Shown one piece after another: positions 1-7,494 of a stretch of DNA of 20,177 bases (position 1 is the first letter of the stretch; every line of letters starts with the position of its first letter). Made by a program: the position numbers and the translations under genes. The notes below the pieces were generated by a model, which worked only from the letters and a program-made list of their open reading frames with translations, was not told the origin of the DNA and ran no database searches. The DNA lies in the NCBI GenBank assembly GCA_031426215.1, contig JANPKU010000180.1, positions 1 through 20,177 on the forward strand. The letters run 5' to 3'. The stretch is from Sva-07 sp031426215. Lineage in GTDB: Bacteria > Actinomycetota > Acidimicrobiia > Acidimicrobiales > Ilumatobacteraceae.

Positions 1-80
1 GGGGGGCTCCAACGTTTTGTGCTTCTTGGGGCGGGCGCCGGCCCCCCCCCCCCCCCCTCCCACAACCCCAACAACACCGC
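1..80. other. Non-coding left edge with homopolymer tracts
   Basis: The window opens with six G, and positions 42-57 are an uninterrupted run of sixteen C after a GC-only stretch containing GGGGC and GGCCCC arms. No gene signal is visible. The run lies just downstream of the stop of the minus-strand fusion gene, so a GC-rich terminator hairpin is possible. Long G/C homopolymers at a sequence edge are also typical of assembly or sequencing error, so the exact bases here deserve little trust. Confidence 0.5.
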
Positions 81-2687
81 TCAGGCGTTGACGCTCACAC
101 CCGCGAACTGACGCAGTGCGTCGGCCATTGCCGCCCGCGCGTACTCCGAGGTCACCATGGCGTCGACGGCCGGGATCGCCGTATGGGTCTGGCCTGGGCA
201 CTGGAGGTGTTGCACGGCCACGCCCGCAGCGGCGAGCGCCTCGGCGTAGGCGTCGCCCTCGTCACGCAGCGGGTCGAACTCGCAGGTGATCACCAACGCC
301 GGCGGGAGACCCGACAGGTCGTCGGTGAGCAGTGGTGATGCCTTCGGGTTCGAGCGGTCGGCCGGATCGCAGTACTGATCCCAGAACCAGTTCATCACGG
401 CCATCGTGAGTGCGTAGCCGTCGGCGTTGTCGGTGTGCGACGCACGCTCGGTGATGCCGTCGGTGACCGGATTCAGCAGCACTTGGCCGGAGATCGTCGG
501 AGCCCCGGCGATCTTCGCCTGCTGTGCGGTGACCGCTGCGACATTCGCGCCGGCGCTCCAGCCCGCCACGGCCAGCTGGCCGGGTACGCCGCCGAGTTCG
601 TCGGCGTGGTCGGCGATCCAGTTCGCCGCGGCGAGGCCGTCGTCGGCAGCCGTAGGGAACCGTGCTTCGGGAGCGTGGCGGTAATTGACCGACACGATGA
701 TCGAGTCCGAGTTGACGCACAGATATCGACACAGCGGGTCGTCGGAGGTGGCGCTCCCCAACACCCACCCGCCGCCGTGGTAGTAGGCGACGATCGGGTG
801 TGGACCGTCGGTCGCCGGGCGATAGAGGCGGTACCCGATCGGCGTGCCATCGGCGCTCGGGAGCGTGCCGTCGGCGATCTCTCCCACCTCGGGTCCCGGC
901 GGCATCGCGGCTCCAGACGCCTCCATGAACGCACGCGCACCGTCGACGCCCATCGTCTCGAGCGGTGGGAGCCCCATCTCTGCGATCATTTCGAGCATCA
1001 CCTGGACGTCAGGGGCGAGCGGCCGCAGGATTCCGTCGTTGATGGTGCAGCCCGCCGGCCCGTCCAGTGCGAAGCCGAGGTAGCCGCGAGCCACAGCCTC
1101 GTCGCACGCCGCCCGGTACCGGCCGACGCCGCCGGCATACGGCAGGAACACCTGCGGCTTACCGGGCACGTTGACACCCATGTACCACGAGTTCGCAGTG
1201 GGCATCAGGGTGAGGTCGGCGAACGCATTGCTGTGCTCCACCCACTTGGTCTCGGCGAGTTCGGTCGGCTCGATCGAATCGAGGTCGTGGTCGCGGAGGT
1301 GGATCATCGCATCGGCGATCCAGTCGACGTGCTGCTCGATCGACACCATCATGTTCGACAGGACCGACGGGCTGCCCGGGCCGGTGATCATGTACAGGTT
1401 GGGGAAGCCCGAGGTCATCAGCCCCAGGTAGGTGACCGGCCCGTCCACCCACTTGTCCTTCAACGTGACGCCGTTGCGTCCGGTGATGTCGACACTCACG
1501 ATCGCACCGGTCATCGCGTCGAACCCGGTGGCGAACACGATCGCGTCGAACTCGAACGACTCATCGCCGCCCTGGTTCGACGTGTCGAGACCTGTCTCGG
1601 TGATGGTCGAGATCGGATTCGTGCGGAGGTCGACCAATCGGACGTGAGGCAAGTTGTAGGTCTCGTAGTAGTTGGTGTCGAGACAGGCTCGTTTGGTGCC
1701 CACGTAGTGGTTGGTCGGACAGAGTGACTCGGCCACCTCAGGGTCGTCGACGGTGCTGCGGATCTTGTCGTGGATGAACGCCCGAAGGGTGTCGTTCGAC
1801 TCGGCGTTGGCGAGCGTGTCGTTGAACGTGCCAGTGACGCCAAGGAGTTCACCTGCCTCCCACATCGCTTCGTAGCGCGCCATGCGTTCTTCATCGGACA
1901 CCATGAGCGCGCCCTCCAGCGGGGTCTCGCGAGGCACGCCGGCGGCCGAGAGACGCGCCTCTGCCCGATAGGCATCGGGATTCGCGCGAAATGCCGCCAT
2001 GCGCTCGTCGGAGGTGGGGCCATTGCGGGCCGGGATCGAGAAGTTCGGAGTGCGCTGGAACACGGTGAGCTGCTCGGCTTGCGCGGCGATCAACGGGATC
2101 GACTGGACGGCTGACGACCCGGTACCGATGACCGCGACCCGCTTGCCGGTGAAGTCGACGCCGTCGTGGGGCCAGCTGTTGGTGAAGTACACCTCGCCCG
2201 CATACCGGTCGGTGCCTTCGATGTCGGGCACCTTCGGCATCGACAGGCAGCCGGTCGCCATCACATAGAACCGGGCGGTCACGTCGGCGCCCGTGTCGGT
2301 GCGGACGGTCCACCGACTCGCGGCGTCGTCCCAACTGGCGGACGTGACCTTCGTGCTGAACCTGATGTCGCGACGCAGGTCGTGCTTGTCAGCGACGAAC
2401 TGGGCGTAGCTGAGGATCTCGGGCTGGGTGGCGTAGCGCTCTGACCAGATCCACTCCTGCTGGAGTTCGGGGTCCCAGCTGTAGGAGTAGTCGACGGTGA
2501 GGATGTCGCAACGTGCGCCGGGATAGCGGTTCCAGTACCAGGTGCCTCCCACGTCGTCGGCCGTCTCGAGCACCACGGCGCGCAGGCCCGCTCGACGGGC
2601 ACGGACCAGTTGGTACATGCCGGCGAATCCGGCCCCGACGATCACCACGTCGACGTTGGTGCTGTCGTTCATCTCCGGCTCGGTCAT
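81..2687 (-). CDS. Baeyer-Villiger-type flavin monooxygenase fused to an HSL-type alpha/beta-hydrolase (esterase)
   Basis: This is an 868-residue two-domain protein. Residues about 1-555 are a class B flavin monooxygenase. They hold the FAD motif GAGFAG (18-23), the conserved GGTWYWNRYPGARCD block, the NADPH motif GTGSSA (188-193) and the Baeyer-Villiger catalytic arginine in GTKR (R333). Residues about 556-868 are a hormone-sensitive-lipase-family hydrolase with an HGGG oxyanion motif (H637), nucleophile GWSAG (S711), D805 and H835. A monooxygenase that makes esters joined to an esterase suggests ketone to ester to alcohol plus acid in one cytosolic chain (inference). In the fingerprint FxGxxxHxxxW the histidine is F168 and the first residue is Y162. 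The start at 2687 is preferred because AGGGGG lies 5 nt upstream; a TTG at 2801 opens the same frame but has no ribosome site. It follows the luciferase-like gene on the same strand after a 182-nt gap. Confidence 0.9.
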   Translation of the reverse strand: MTEPEMNDSTNVDVVIVGAGFAGMYQLVRARRAGLRAVVLETADDVGGTWYWNRYPGARCDILTVDYSYSWDPELQQEWIWSERYATQPEILSYAQFVADKHDLRRDIRFSTKVTSASWDDAASRWTVRTDTGADVTARFYVMATGCLSMPKVPDIEGTDRYAGEVYFTNSWPHDGVDFTGKRVAVIGTGSSAVQSIPLIAAQAEQLTVFQRTPNFSIPARNGPTSDERMAAFRANPDAYRAEARLSAAGVPRETPLEGALMVSDEERMARYEAMWEAGELLGVTGTFNDTLANAESNDTLRAFIHDKIRSTVDDPEVAESLCPTNHYVGTKRACLDTNYYETYNLPHVRLVDLRTNPISTITETGLDTSNQGGDESFEFDAIVFATGFDAMTGAIVSVDITGRNGVTLKDKWVDGPVTYLGLMTSGFPNLYMITGPGSPSVLSNMMVSIEQHVDWIADAMIHLRDHDLDSIEPTELAETKWVEHSNAFADLTLMPTANSWYMGVNVPGKPQVFLPYAGGVGRYRAACDEAVARGYLGFALDGPAGCTINDGILRPLAPDVQVMLEMIAEMGLPPLETMGVDGARAFMEASGAAMPPGPEVGEIADGTLPSADGTPIGYRLYRPATDGPHPIVAYYHGGGWVLGSATSDDPLCRYLCVNSDSIIVSVNYRHAPEARFPTAADDGLAAANWIADHADELGGVPGQLAVAGWSAGANVAAVTAQQAKIAGAPTISGQVLLNPVTDGITERASHTDNADGYALTMAVMNWFWDQYCDPADRSNPKASPLLTDDLSGLPPALVITCEFDPLRDEGDAYAEALAAAGVAVQHLQCPGQTHTAIPAVDAMVTSEYARAAMADALRQFAGVSVNA

Positions 2688-2788
2688 CAGATCCCCCTCG
2701 GTCGTCACCATGTCGGCGCAGAGCGCACGACGTACACAGTGTCGCGCCCAGCCAGAGCCGAGGGCGATCCGGAGCGCCGAGCCGCAGC

Positions 2789-2808
2789 ACGTGGGCTCCA
2801 ACCCACGT
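2789..2808. repeat. Small perfect hairpin between the flavin oxidoreductase and the monooxygenase-esterase gene
   Basis: ACGTGGG (2789-2795) and CCCACGT (2802-2808) form a perfect 7-bp stem with a 6-nt loop in the 182-nt gap between two minus-strand genes. No T-tract follows on the minus strand. It could be a weak terminator or attenuator, or an operator for the downstream fusion gene. The sequence does not decide. Confidence 0.4.
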
Positions 2809-2869
2809 TTGCGTGCGGATTCGGGTGACCCGCCTCACCGGGAATGCAACTCGAACGGGGGGTTCAGCG

Positions 2870-3877
2870 TCAGACGGCGACGGGATCGTTGACGTCGGCG
2901 AGGAGGTCGACCGAGCGGAGACGCTGGTCGATGGTCGGCGAGGCGTGTGCGGTGATGAGTTCGTCGGCGCCGGACATGGTCGCGAACTCGTCGAGGTACG
3001 CAGCGACGTGCTCGGGTGTGCCGACAGCGGAGTAGTGCATCATCTGCGCGATCTGCTGACCCTGAGGTGAGGCGAGGATTGCGTCGGCCTCGTCGTCGGA
3101 GAGTTCACGGCCGGGTGTCACGAAGCGGGCGATCCGCCAGCGGCGTACGGTCGTCCACTGCTCGTTCGCCTCGTGGTCGGAGTCGGCGGCGATCACGTTG
3201 ACCGCAGCGATCGCGTACGGCTCGGCGAGCTGCTCGGACGGCCGGAACTCGCGTCGGTACCGCTGGATCGCGTCGATCAGCGAGCCCGGGGCGAAGTGGG
3301 AAGCGAACGCGAACGGCAGGCCCAACATCGCGGCGAGGCGGGCACCGAACAGCGACGAGCCGAGGATGTACAGCGGCACGTTCGTGCCGGCTCCGGGAAC
3401 GGCAGTGACACCGGGGATCGTGGACTCGCCTCGCAAGAAGCCCTGCAGTTCGAGCACGTCGTCGGGGAACCGGTCGGAGGAATGTGCGTCGCGGCGCATC
3501 GCTCGCATGGTGTTCTGGTCGCTCCCCGGCGCTCGTCCGAGTCCGAGGTCGATGCGCCCCGGATGCAATGTGGCGAGGGTGCCGAACTGCTCGGCGATGG
3601 TGAGCGGCGAGTGGTTCGGCAACATGACGCCCCCGGCGCCGAGGCGGATGGTGGAGGTGTGGGCGGCCACGTGGGCGATCAACACGCTGGTGGCCGATGA
3701 GGCGATCGAGGCCATGTTGTGATGCTCCGCGTACCAGACCCGCTCGTAGCCGCGGGCCTCGGCTCGTTGTGCGAGCGTGACGCTGTTCGCAAAGGCATCG
3801 GCCGCCGTGTCGCCGCGTCCGATGATCGCCAGGTCGAGAATCGAGAGTGGGATCGAAAGGGGAACCGGGCCGTTCAT
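2870..3877 (-). CDS. LLM-class (luciferase-like) flavin-dependent oxidoreductase, MsnO8-like
   Basis: This 335-residue protein has the full length of single-domain luciferase-like monooxygenases, which are TIM-barrel enzymes using reduced flavin (FMN or F420) delivered by a partner. Family blocks are clear: PLSILDLAIIGRG near the N-terminus, YERVWYAEHHNM, SSATSVLIAHVA, IRLGAGGVMLPNHSPL, FGTLATLHPGRIDLGLGRAPG, and the downstream YILGSSLFGARLAA phosphate-side block. The substrate cannot be told from sequence. The ATG at 3877 has GGGAGG directly abutting it, too close for a normal ribosome site. CATGCT ends 6 nt upstream and could be a weak -10 box for leaderless expression. The fusion monooxygenase lies downstream on the same strand, so the two oxygenases may be related in function, but the gap is long enough for a separate promoter. 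Confidence 0.9.
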   Translation of the reverse strand: MNGPVPLSIPLSILDLAIIGRGDTAADAFANSVTLAQRAEARGYERVWYAEHHNMASIASSATSVLIAHVAAHTSTIRLGAGGVMLPNHSPLTIAEQFGTLATLHPGRIDLGLGRAPGSDQNTMRAMRRDAHSSDRFPDDVLELQGFLRGESTIPGVTAVPGAGTNVPLYILGSSLFGARLAAMLGLPFAFASHFAPGSLIDAIQRYRREFRPSEQLAEPYAIAAVNVIAADSDHEANEQWTTVRRWRIARFVTPGRELSDDEADAILASPQGQQIAQMMHYSAVGTPEHVAAYLDEFATMSGADELITAHASPTIDQRLRSVDLLADVNDPVAV

Positions 3878-3918
3878 CCTCCCAGCATGCCCCCCGACCC
3901 TGCCTCCCCCACCCCCCT

Positions 3919-3962
3919 AGCGATGAGCGAACCGCCCGGATGCCGTCGTTTCGCTCACCGCT
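3919..3962. repeat. Palindromic repeat, copy 1 (GCGATGAG family)
   Basis: The left arm 3919-3931 (AGCGATGAGCGAA) pairs with the right arm 3950-3962 (TTCGCTCACCGCT) with one mismatch around an 18-nt middle. The left arm and the bases after it, GCGATGAGCGAACCGCCCG, are identical to the reverse complement of the right arm of copy 2, only about 60 nt away. It lies in the spacer between divergent genes, so it cannot be a simple 3'-end terminator. Confidence 0.8.
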
Positions 3963-3980
3963 CGCGGCGCGAGAGTGGGG

Positions 3981-4022
3981 GCGATGAGCCAGACGCCCGA
4001 ATACGGGCGGTTCGCTCATCGC
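3981..4022. repeat. Palindromic repeat, copy 2 (GCGATGAG family)
   Basis: Arms of 19 nt (3981-3999 and 4004-4022) pair with three mismatches around a 4-nt loop. The right arm ends in GGGCGGTTCGCTCATCGC, shared base for base with copy 3 at 19973-19990. It ends 17 nt before the predicted -10 box of the DUF3445 gene and so covers the place where a -35 element would sit. Confidence 0.8.
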
Positions 4023-4039
4023 CTGAGGTGGAACGGGGT

Positions 4040-4045
4040 TAGCGT
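4040..4045 (+). promoter_or_regulatory. Putative -10 box (TAGCGT) for leaderless DUF3445 gene
   Basis: TAGCGT fits the actinobacterial TANNNT -10 pattern and ends 6 nt before the ATG at 4052. No Shine-Dalgarno sequence lies between them. The same TTAGCGTT string precedes the HisD-like gene on the other strand at a 7-nt distance. No good -35 is visible. Confidence 0.45.
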
Positions 4046-4051
4046 TCGAGC

Positions 4052-4936
4052 ATGGAACCCGTCGGGGCGACCGTGGCGACACTGCCGTATCTGCCGTTCA
4101 TGGACGGACCGGCGCCCAGCGACGACTCGAACTTCCGGTGGCGGCTCGGGGTGCGTCCACTCGACCTCGCCAACTGGATCGAACTCGGCGCCGACGCCGA
4201 GGCGGCGATCGCCGGCAAGCAGCGACTGATGGCCCAACACCGAGACACGGTGTTCGCCGTGCTCGACGACATCGAGCCCGAGTCGAGTGAGGTCGCACGG
4301 GCACTCGTTTCGCACCTCCGCACTCGATGGCCCGACCGCTACGGCGACGTCGAACTGGATCCGAGTCTGCATCCGCTCGACGCCGCCGCCCGCCTGGTGC
4401 CGGAGGACCTGGTGCTGCTCGTCGAACGTGACGGCCGCCTGGTCTGTGGCGGTGGATCGGTGTGCTTCCCCAATCGATGGGACCTGCGCTCCAAGCTCGG
4501 GTTGTCGATGGCCGGCGTGCATGCCCCGGTCGCGAAGCTGAACGAACAACTCGAAGCGCCGATCGACAGTTTCTTCGATCGTCTCACACCTCAGCGCAGC
4601 TTCTGGCGCCTCGGCTGGGGCATCCTCGATACGCCCGACTGGTTCACGCCGGTCGATGGCACCGCCGCTGACAGACCGCTGGCCCCGAGTCCGGACGAAC
4701 ACTTCCTGCGAGTCGAGCGCGAGACCCTTCGCCGCTTCCCGGTCACCAACTGTGTGCTGTTCACGATCCGTACCTACGTGTCGCCGATCCCGGCAGTCGC
4801 AGAGGACATCCGCGTGGCGGCCCGGCTGGCGGCGTCGGTTGCGGCGCTGCCAGGCGACGTGAAGACCTACAAGGACGTCGTCGAGAGCGCAGACGCCTTG
4901 ATCCAGCGGCTTCGGAGGAATCACTCCAGAAGTTGA
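4052..4936 (+). CDS. DUF3445 protein, heme-dependent oxidative N-demethylase alpha-subunit-like
   Basis: This 294-residue protein matches the DUF3445/HODM-alpha family along its length. It has an N-terminal FRWRLGVRPLDLANWIE block (about 28-44), EDLVLLVERDGRLVCGG (about 118-134), FPNRWDLRSKLGLSMAGVHAPV (about 138-159) and RVERETLRRFP followed by VLFTIRTY (about 220-242). The characterised family member is the heme subunit of an oxidative N-demethylase acting on dimethylamine. Here no gene for the partner flavin or other subunits lies beside it, so substrate and partners are unknown. The start is the ATG after a leaderless-type -10 box; no upstream start has a ribosome site. It ends 65 nt before clpB, on the same strand. 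Read-through from this promoter into clpB is possible, though a clpB promoter of its own is likely. Confidence 0.82.
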   Translation: MEPVGATVATLPYLPFMDGPAPSDDSNFRWRLGVRPLDLANWIELGADAEAAIAGKQRLMAQHRDTVFAVLDDIEPESSEVARALVSHLRTRWPDRYGDVELDPSLHPLDAAARLVPEDLVLLVERDGRLVCGGGSVCFPNRWDLRSKLGLSMAGVHAPVAKLNEQLEAPIDSFFDRLTPQRSFWRLGWGILDTPDWFTPVDGTAADRPLAPSPDEHFLRVERETLRRFPVTNCVLFTIRTYVSPIPAVAEDIRVAARLAASVAALPGDVKTYKDVVESADALIQRLRRNHSRS

Positions 4937-5001
4937 TACACTAACGCTCAGCATTATTGAGTAGCGGCGAGATGCCGACGTGCGTCGGAGGGAGCAAGAA
5001 C

Positions 5002-7494
5002 ATGGCCATCGATCCGAAGAAGTGGACCCTGAAGACCCAGGAGGCATTCTCGGCGGCCATCGATCAGGCCAAGGAACTCTCCAATCCGGAACTCACCCCC
5101 GACCACGTGCTGGGCGCAATGATGCGCCAGGAGGGCACGATCGTGCCGGCGGTGCTGGCCAAGCTCGGCCAGGCGCCACTGATGGTGCGCAACCGTGCCG
5201 ACGAGGCGATCCAGAAGCTCCCCAAAGCGTACGGCGGTGCCGAGCCGCGCATGAGCAGGGAACTCAACAACGTCGTCGACAACGCCGAGGCGTACCGCAA
5301 GGACCTGCGCGACGACTTCTTGTCGGTCGATCACCTCCTGCTGGCGATGAACGCCCGCCTCGACGTCGGCTCCGAAGAGCTCCTCGGAGCGTTGAAAGAC
5401 GTACGCGGCTCGCATCGCGTGACCGACCAGACCCCCGAGGAGAAGTTCGCAGCGCTCGAGAAGTACGGCCAGGACCTCACGGCACTGGCCGAGAGCGGCA
5501 AGATCGATCCGGTGATCGGACGCGACGAAGAGATCCGTCGATGCATCCAGGTGCTGTCGCGACGCAGCAAGAACAACCCGGTCCTGATCGGTGAGCCGGG
5601 TGTCGGCAAGACCGCCATCGTCGAAGGGCTCGCCTCTCGCATCGCCGACGGCGACGTCCCCGAAGGTCTCAAGGGCAAGCGGCTGATCTCGCTCGACATC
5701 GCCTCCATGCTCGCCGGGGCGAAGTATCGCGGCGAGTTCGAGGAACGTCTGAAGGCCGTGCTCAAGGAGATCACCGACGCCGACGGCGAGATCATCACGT
5801 TCGTCGACGAGCTCCACACGATCGTCGGCGCTGGCGGCGCCGAGGGTGCCATGGACGCCGGGAACATGATCAAGCCGATGCTGGCGCGCGGTGAGCTGCG
5901 CATGATCGGCGCGACCACGCTCGACGAGTACCGCAAGCACGTCGAGAAGGACCCCGCCCTCGAACGCCGCTTCCAGCAGGTGTACGTCGGCGAGCCGTCG
6001 GTCGAGGACACGATCGGCATCCTGCGCGGCCTCAAGGAGCGCTACGAGGTGCACCACGGTGTCCGCATCCAGGACTCGGCGCTCGTCAGCGCGGCAGTGC
6101 TGTCCGACCGCTACATCACCAGCCGGTTCCTGCCCGACAAGGCCATCGACCTCATGGACGAGGCCGCCTCGAAGTTGCGTATCGAGATCGACTCGCTGCC
6201 GACGGAGATCGACGTGGTGCAGCGCCGCATCTTCCAGTTGGAGATCGAGCAGCTCGCGTTGGAGAAAGAGACCGACAGCGCGTCGCGGGATCGCCTCGAC
6301 GCGCTGCACACCGAACTCGCGGAACTGAACGTGCAACTCGGCGAGATGAAGCAGGTGTGGGAACGTGAGAAGCAGGCGATCGACGCGATCCGCTCGCTCA
6401 AGGAAGAGCTCGAGAGCCTGCGATCGCAGGTCGATCGTGAGACCGATCTTGCCGCTGCCGCCGAGATCCGGTACGGCCGGATCCCCGAACTCGAACGCCG
6501 CATCGAGGAAGCCACCGCTCACCTCGCTTCGATCCAGAGCGGCGGCGCGATGTTGAAGGAGGAGGTCGACGCCGAGGACATCGCCGAGGTCGTTGCCCGT
6601 TCCACCGGCATCCCGCTGCGCAAGTTGCTGGAGTCCGAGACCTCGAAGCTCGTCCACCTCGAAGCCCTGCTCCACGAGCGCGTGATCGGCCAGGACGACG
6701 CAGTCGTCGCCGTCGCAAACGCCATTCGTCGCAGTCGGGCCGGGTTGTCCGACCCGAATCGGCCGATCGGTTCGTTCATGTTCCTCGGGCCCACCGGTGT
6801 CGGAAAGACCGAACTCGCACGGGCACTTGCGGCGTATCTGTTCGACGACGAGAAGTCGATGGTGCGCATCGACATGGGTGAGTACATGGAGAAGTTCTCC
6901 GTGTCGCGCCTGATCGGTGCCCCTCCGGGTTACGTCGGCTACGACGAGGGCGGTCAACTCACCGAGGCAGTTCGCCGCCGCCCCTATTCGGTGGTGCTGC
7001 TCGACGAGATCGAGAAGGCCCATCCCGACGTCTTCAACGTGCTGTTGCAGCTGCTCGACGACGGCCGCCTCACCGACGGCCAGGGACGCACCGTCGATTT
7101 CACGAACGTGGTGTTGATCATGACGTCGAACCTTCCCGGAGATCCGAGTGCGTTCTTCAAGCCCGAGTTCATCAACCGGGTCGACGACATCATCCGGTTC
7201 CGTTCGCTCACCGAGGCCGACCTGGAACGCATCGTGCGGATCCAGCTCGCCACGCTGGTCAAGCGCCTCGCCGATCGACGCATCGTGCTGGACATCGACG
7301 AGGATGCGATGGCGCAGCTCGCCCGTGACGGCTTCGACCCAGCGTTCGGCGCCCGTCCGCTGAAGCGGGTGATCCAACGTGAGATCGGCGACAAGGCATC
7401 GCTCCTGATCCTCGGCGGCGACGTCGCAGACGGTGGCACGATCCACGTCGGAGCCGGGTCAGCCGACGAGGGCCTCCGAGTCACCGCCACCTGA
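5002..7494 (+). CDS. clpB: ATP-dependent disaggregase chaperone ClpB
   Basis: This is an 830-residue ClpB/Hsp104 protein, which with DnaK reactivates aggregated proteins in the cytosol. The order is standard: an N-domain (1 to about 145) starting MAIDPKKWTLKTQEAF; AAA1 with Walker A GEPGVGKT (197-204) and Walker B VDELHT (D269, E270); a coiled-coil middle domain (about 391-514); and AAA2 with Walker A GPTGVGKT (596-603), Walker B LLDEIEKAH (D668, E669) and the GARPLKR sensor-2 motif. The start at 5002 has GGAGGGAG centred about 11 nt upstream; a TTG at 4957 opens the frame earlier but is unlikely. The AAA2 segment SNLPGDPSAFFKPEFINR (709-726) is shorter than the usual SNLG...FKPEFINR by roughly nine residues compared with mycobacterial ClpB as I recall it. 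The last 36 nt overlap the end of the convergent kinase gene. Confidence 0.97.
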   Translation: MAIDPKKWTLKTQEAFSAAIDQAKELSNPELTPDHVLGAMMRQEGTIVPAVLAKLGQAPLMVRNRADEAIQKLPKAYGGAEPRMSRELNNVVDNAEAYRKDLRDDFLSVDHLLLAMNARLDVGSEELLGALKDVRGSHRVTDQTPEEKFAALEKYGQDLTALAESGKIDPVIGRDEEIRRCIQVLSRRSKNNPVLIGEPGVGKTAIVEGLASRIADGDVPEGLKGKRLISLDIASMLAGAKYRGEFEERLKAVLKEITDADGEIITFVDELHTIVGAGGAEGAMDAGNMIKPMLARGELRMIGATTLDEYRKHVEKDPALERRFQQVYVGEPSVEDTIGILRGLKERYEVHHGVRIQDSALVSAAVLSDRYITSRFLPDKAIDLMDEAASKLRIEIDSLPTEIDVVQRRIFQLEIEQLALEKETDSASRDRLDALHTELAELNVQLGEMKQVWEREKQAIDAIRSLKEELESLRSQVDRETDLAAAAEIRYGRIPELERRIEEATAHLASIQSGGAMLKEEVDAEDIAEVVARSTGIPLRKLLESETSKLVHLEALLHERVIGQDDAVVAVANAIRRSRAGLSDPNRPIGSFMFLGPTGVGKTELARALAAYLFDDEKSMVRIDMGEYMEKFSVSRLIGAPPGYVGYDEGGQLTEAVRRRPYSVVLLDEIEKAHPDVFNVLLQLLDDGRLTDGQGRTVDFTNVVLIMTSNLPGDPSAFFKPEFINRVDDIIRFRSLTEADLERIVRIQLATLVKRLADRRIVLDIDEDAMAQLARDGFDPAFGARPLKRVIQREIGDKASLLILGGDVADGGTIHVGAGSADEGLRVTAT

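Noticed and set aside
435..1727. 430-codon plus-strand open frame across the fusion gene
   Set aside because: It is a shadow of the minus-strand fusion gene, whose catalytic motifs are all in place; its product is rich in Arg, Val and His with no recognisable domain.
2688..2801. N-terminal extension of the monooxygenase fusion from TTG 2801
   Set aside because: The extra residues (Cys/Arg-rich) match nothing in the family and there is no ribosome site at 2801, whereas ATG 2687 has a good one just upstream of the FAD-binding strand.
3919..4022. Short open frames reading Met-Ser-Glu-Pro-Pro inside the palindromic repeats
   Set aside because: The ATGAGCGAA string is part of the palindrome on both strands and recurs at unrelated sites; the frames have no conserved continuation or ribosome site, so they are a by-product of the repeat.
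3919..4022. CRISPR array suggested by two nearby palindromic repeats
   Set aside because: Only two adjacent copies in opposite orientation, differing in the middle, with other copies kilobases away and no cas genes.
4941..4964. Possible heat-shock operator (HspR/HAIR-like) upstream of clpB: CTCA-N7-TGAG
   Set aside because: Only 4 bp of symmetry, and the half-sites are in the opposite order to the HAIR consensus CTTGAGT-N7-ACTCAAG. No CIRCE element was seen either.
4954..7446. Long open frame (830 codons) antisense to clpB
   Set aside because: It mirrors the clpB codons in a high-GC sequence, has a composition of Asp/Arg/Leu/Val repeats typical of shadow frames, and shows no domain motif. 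ClpB itself is certain.
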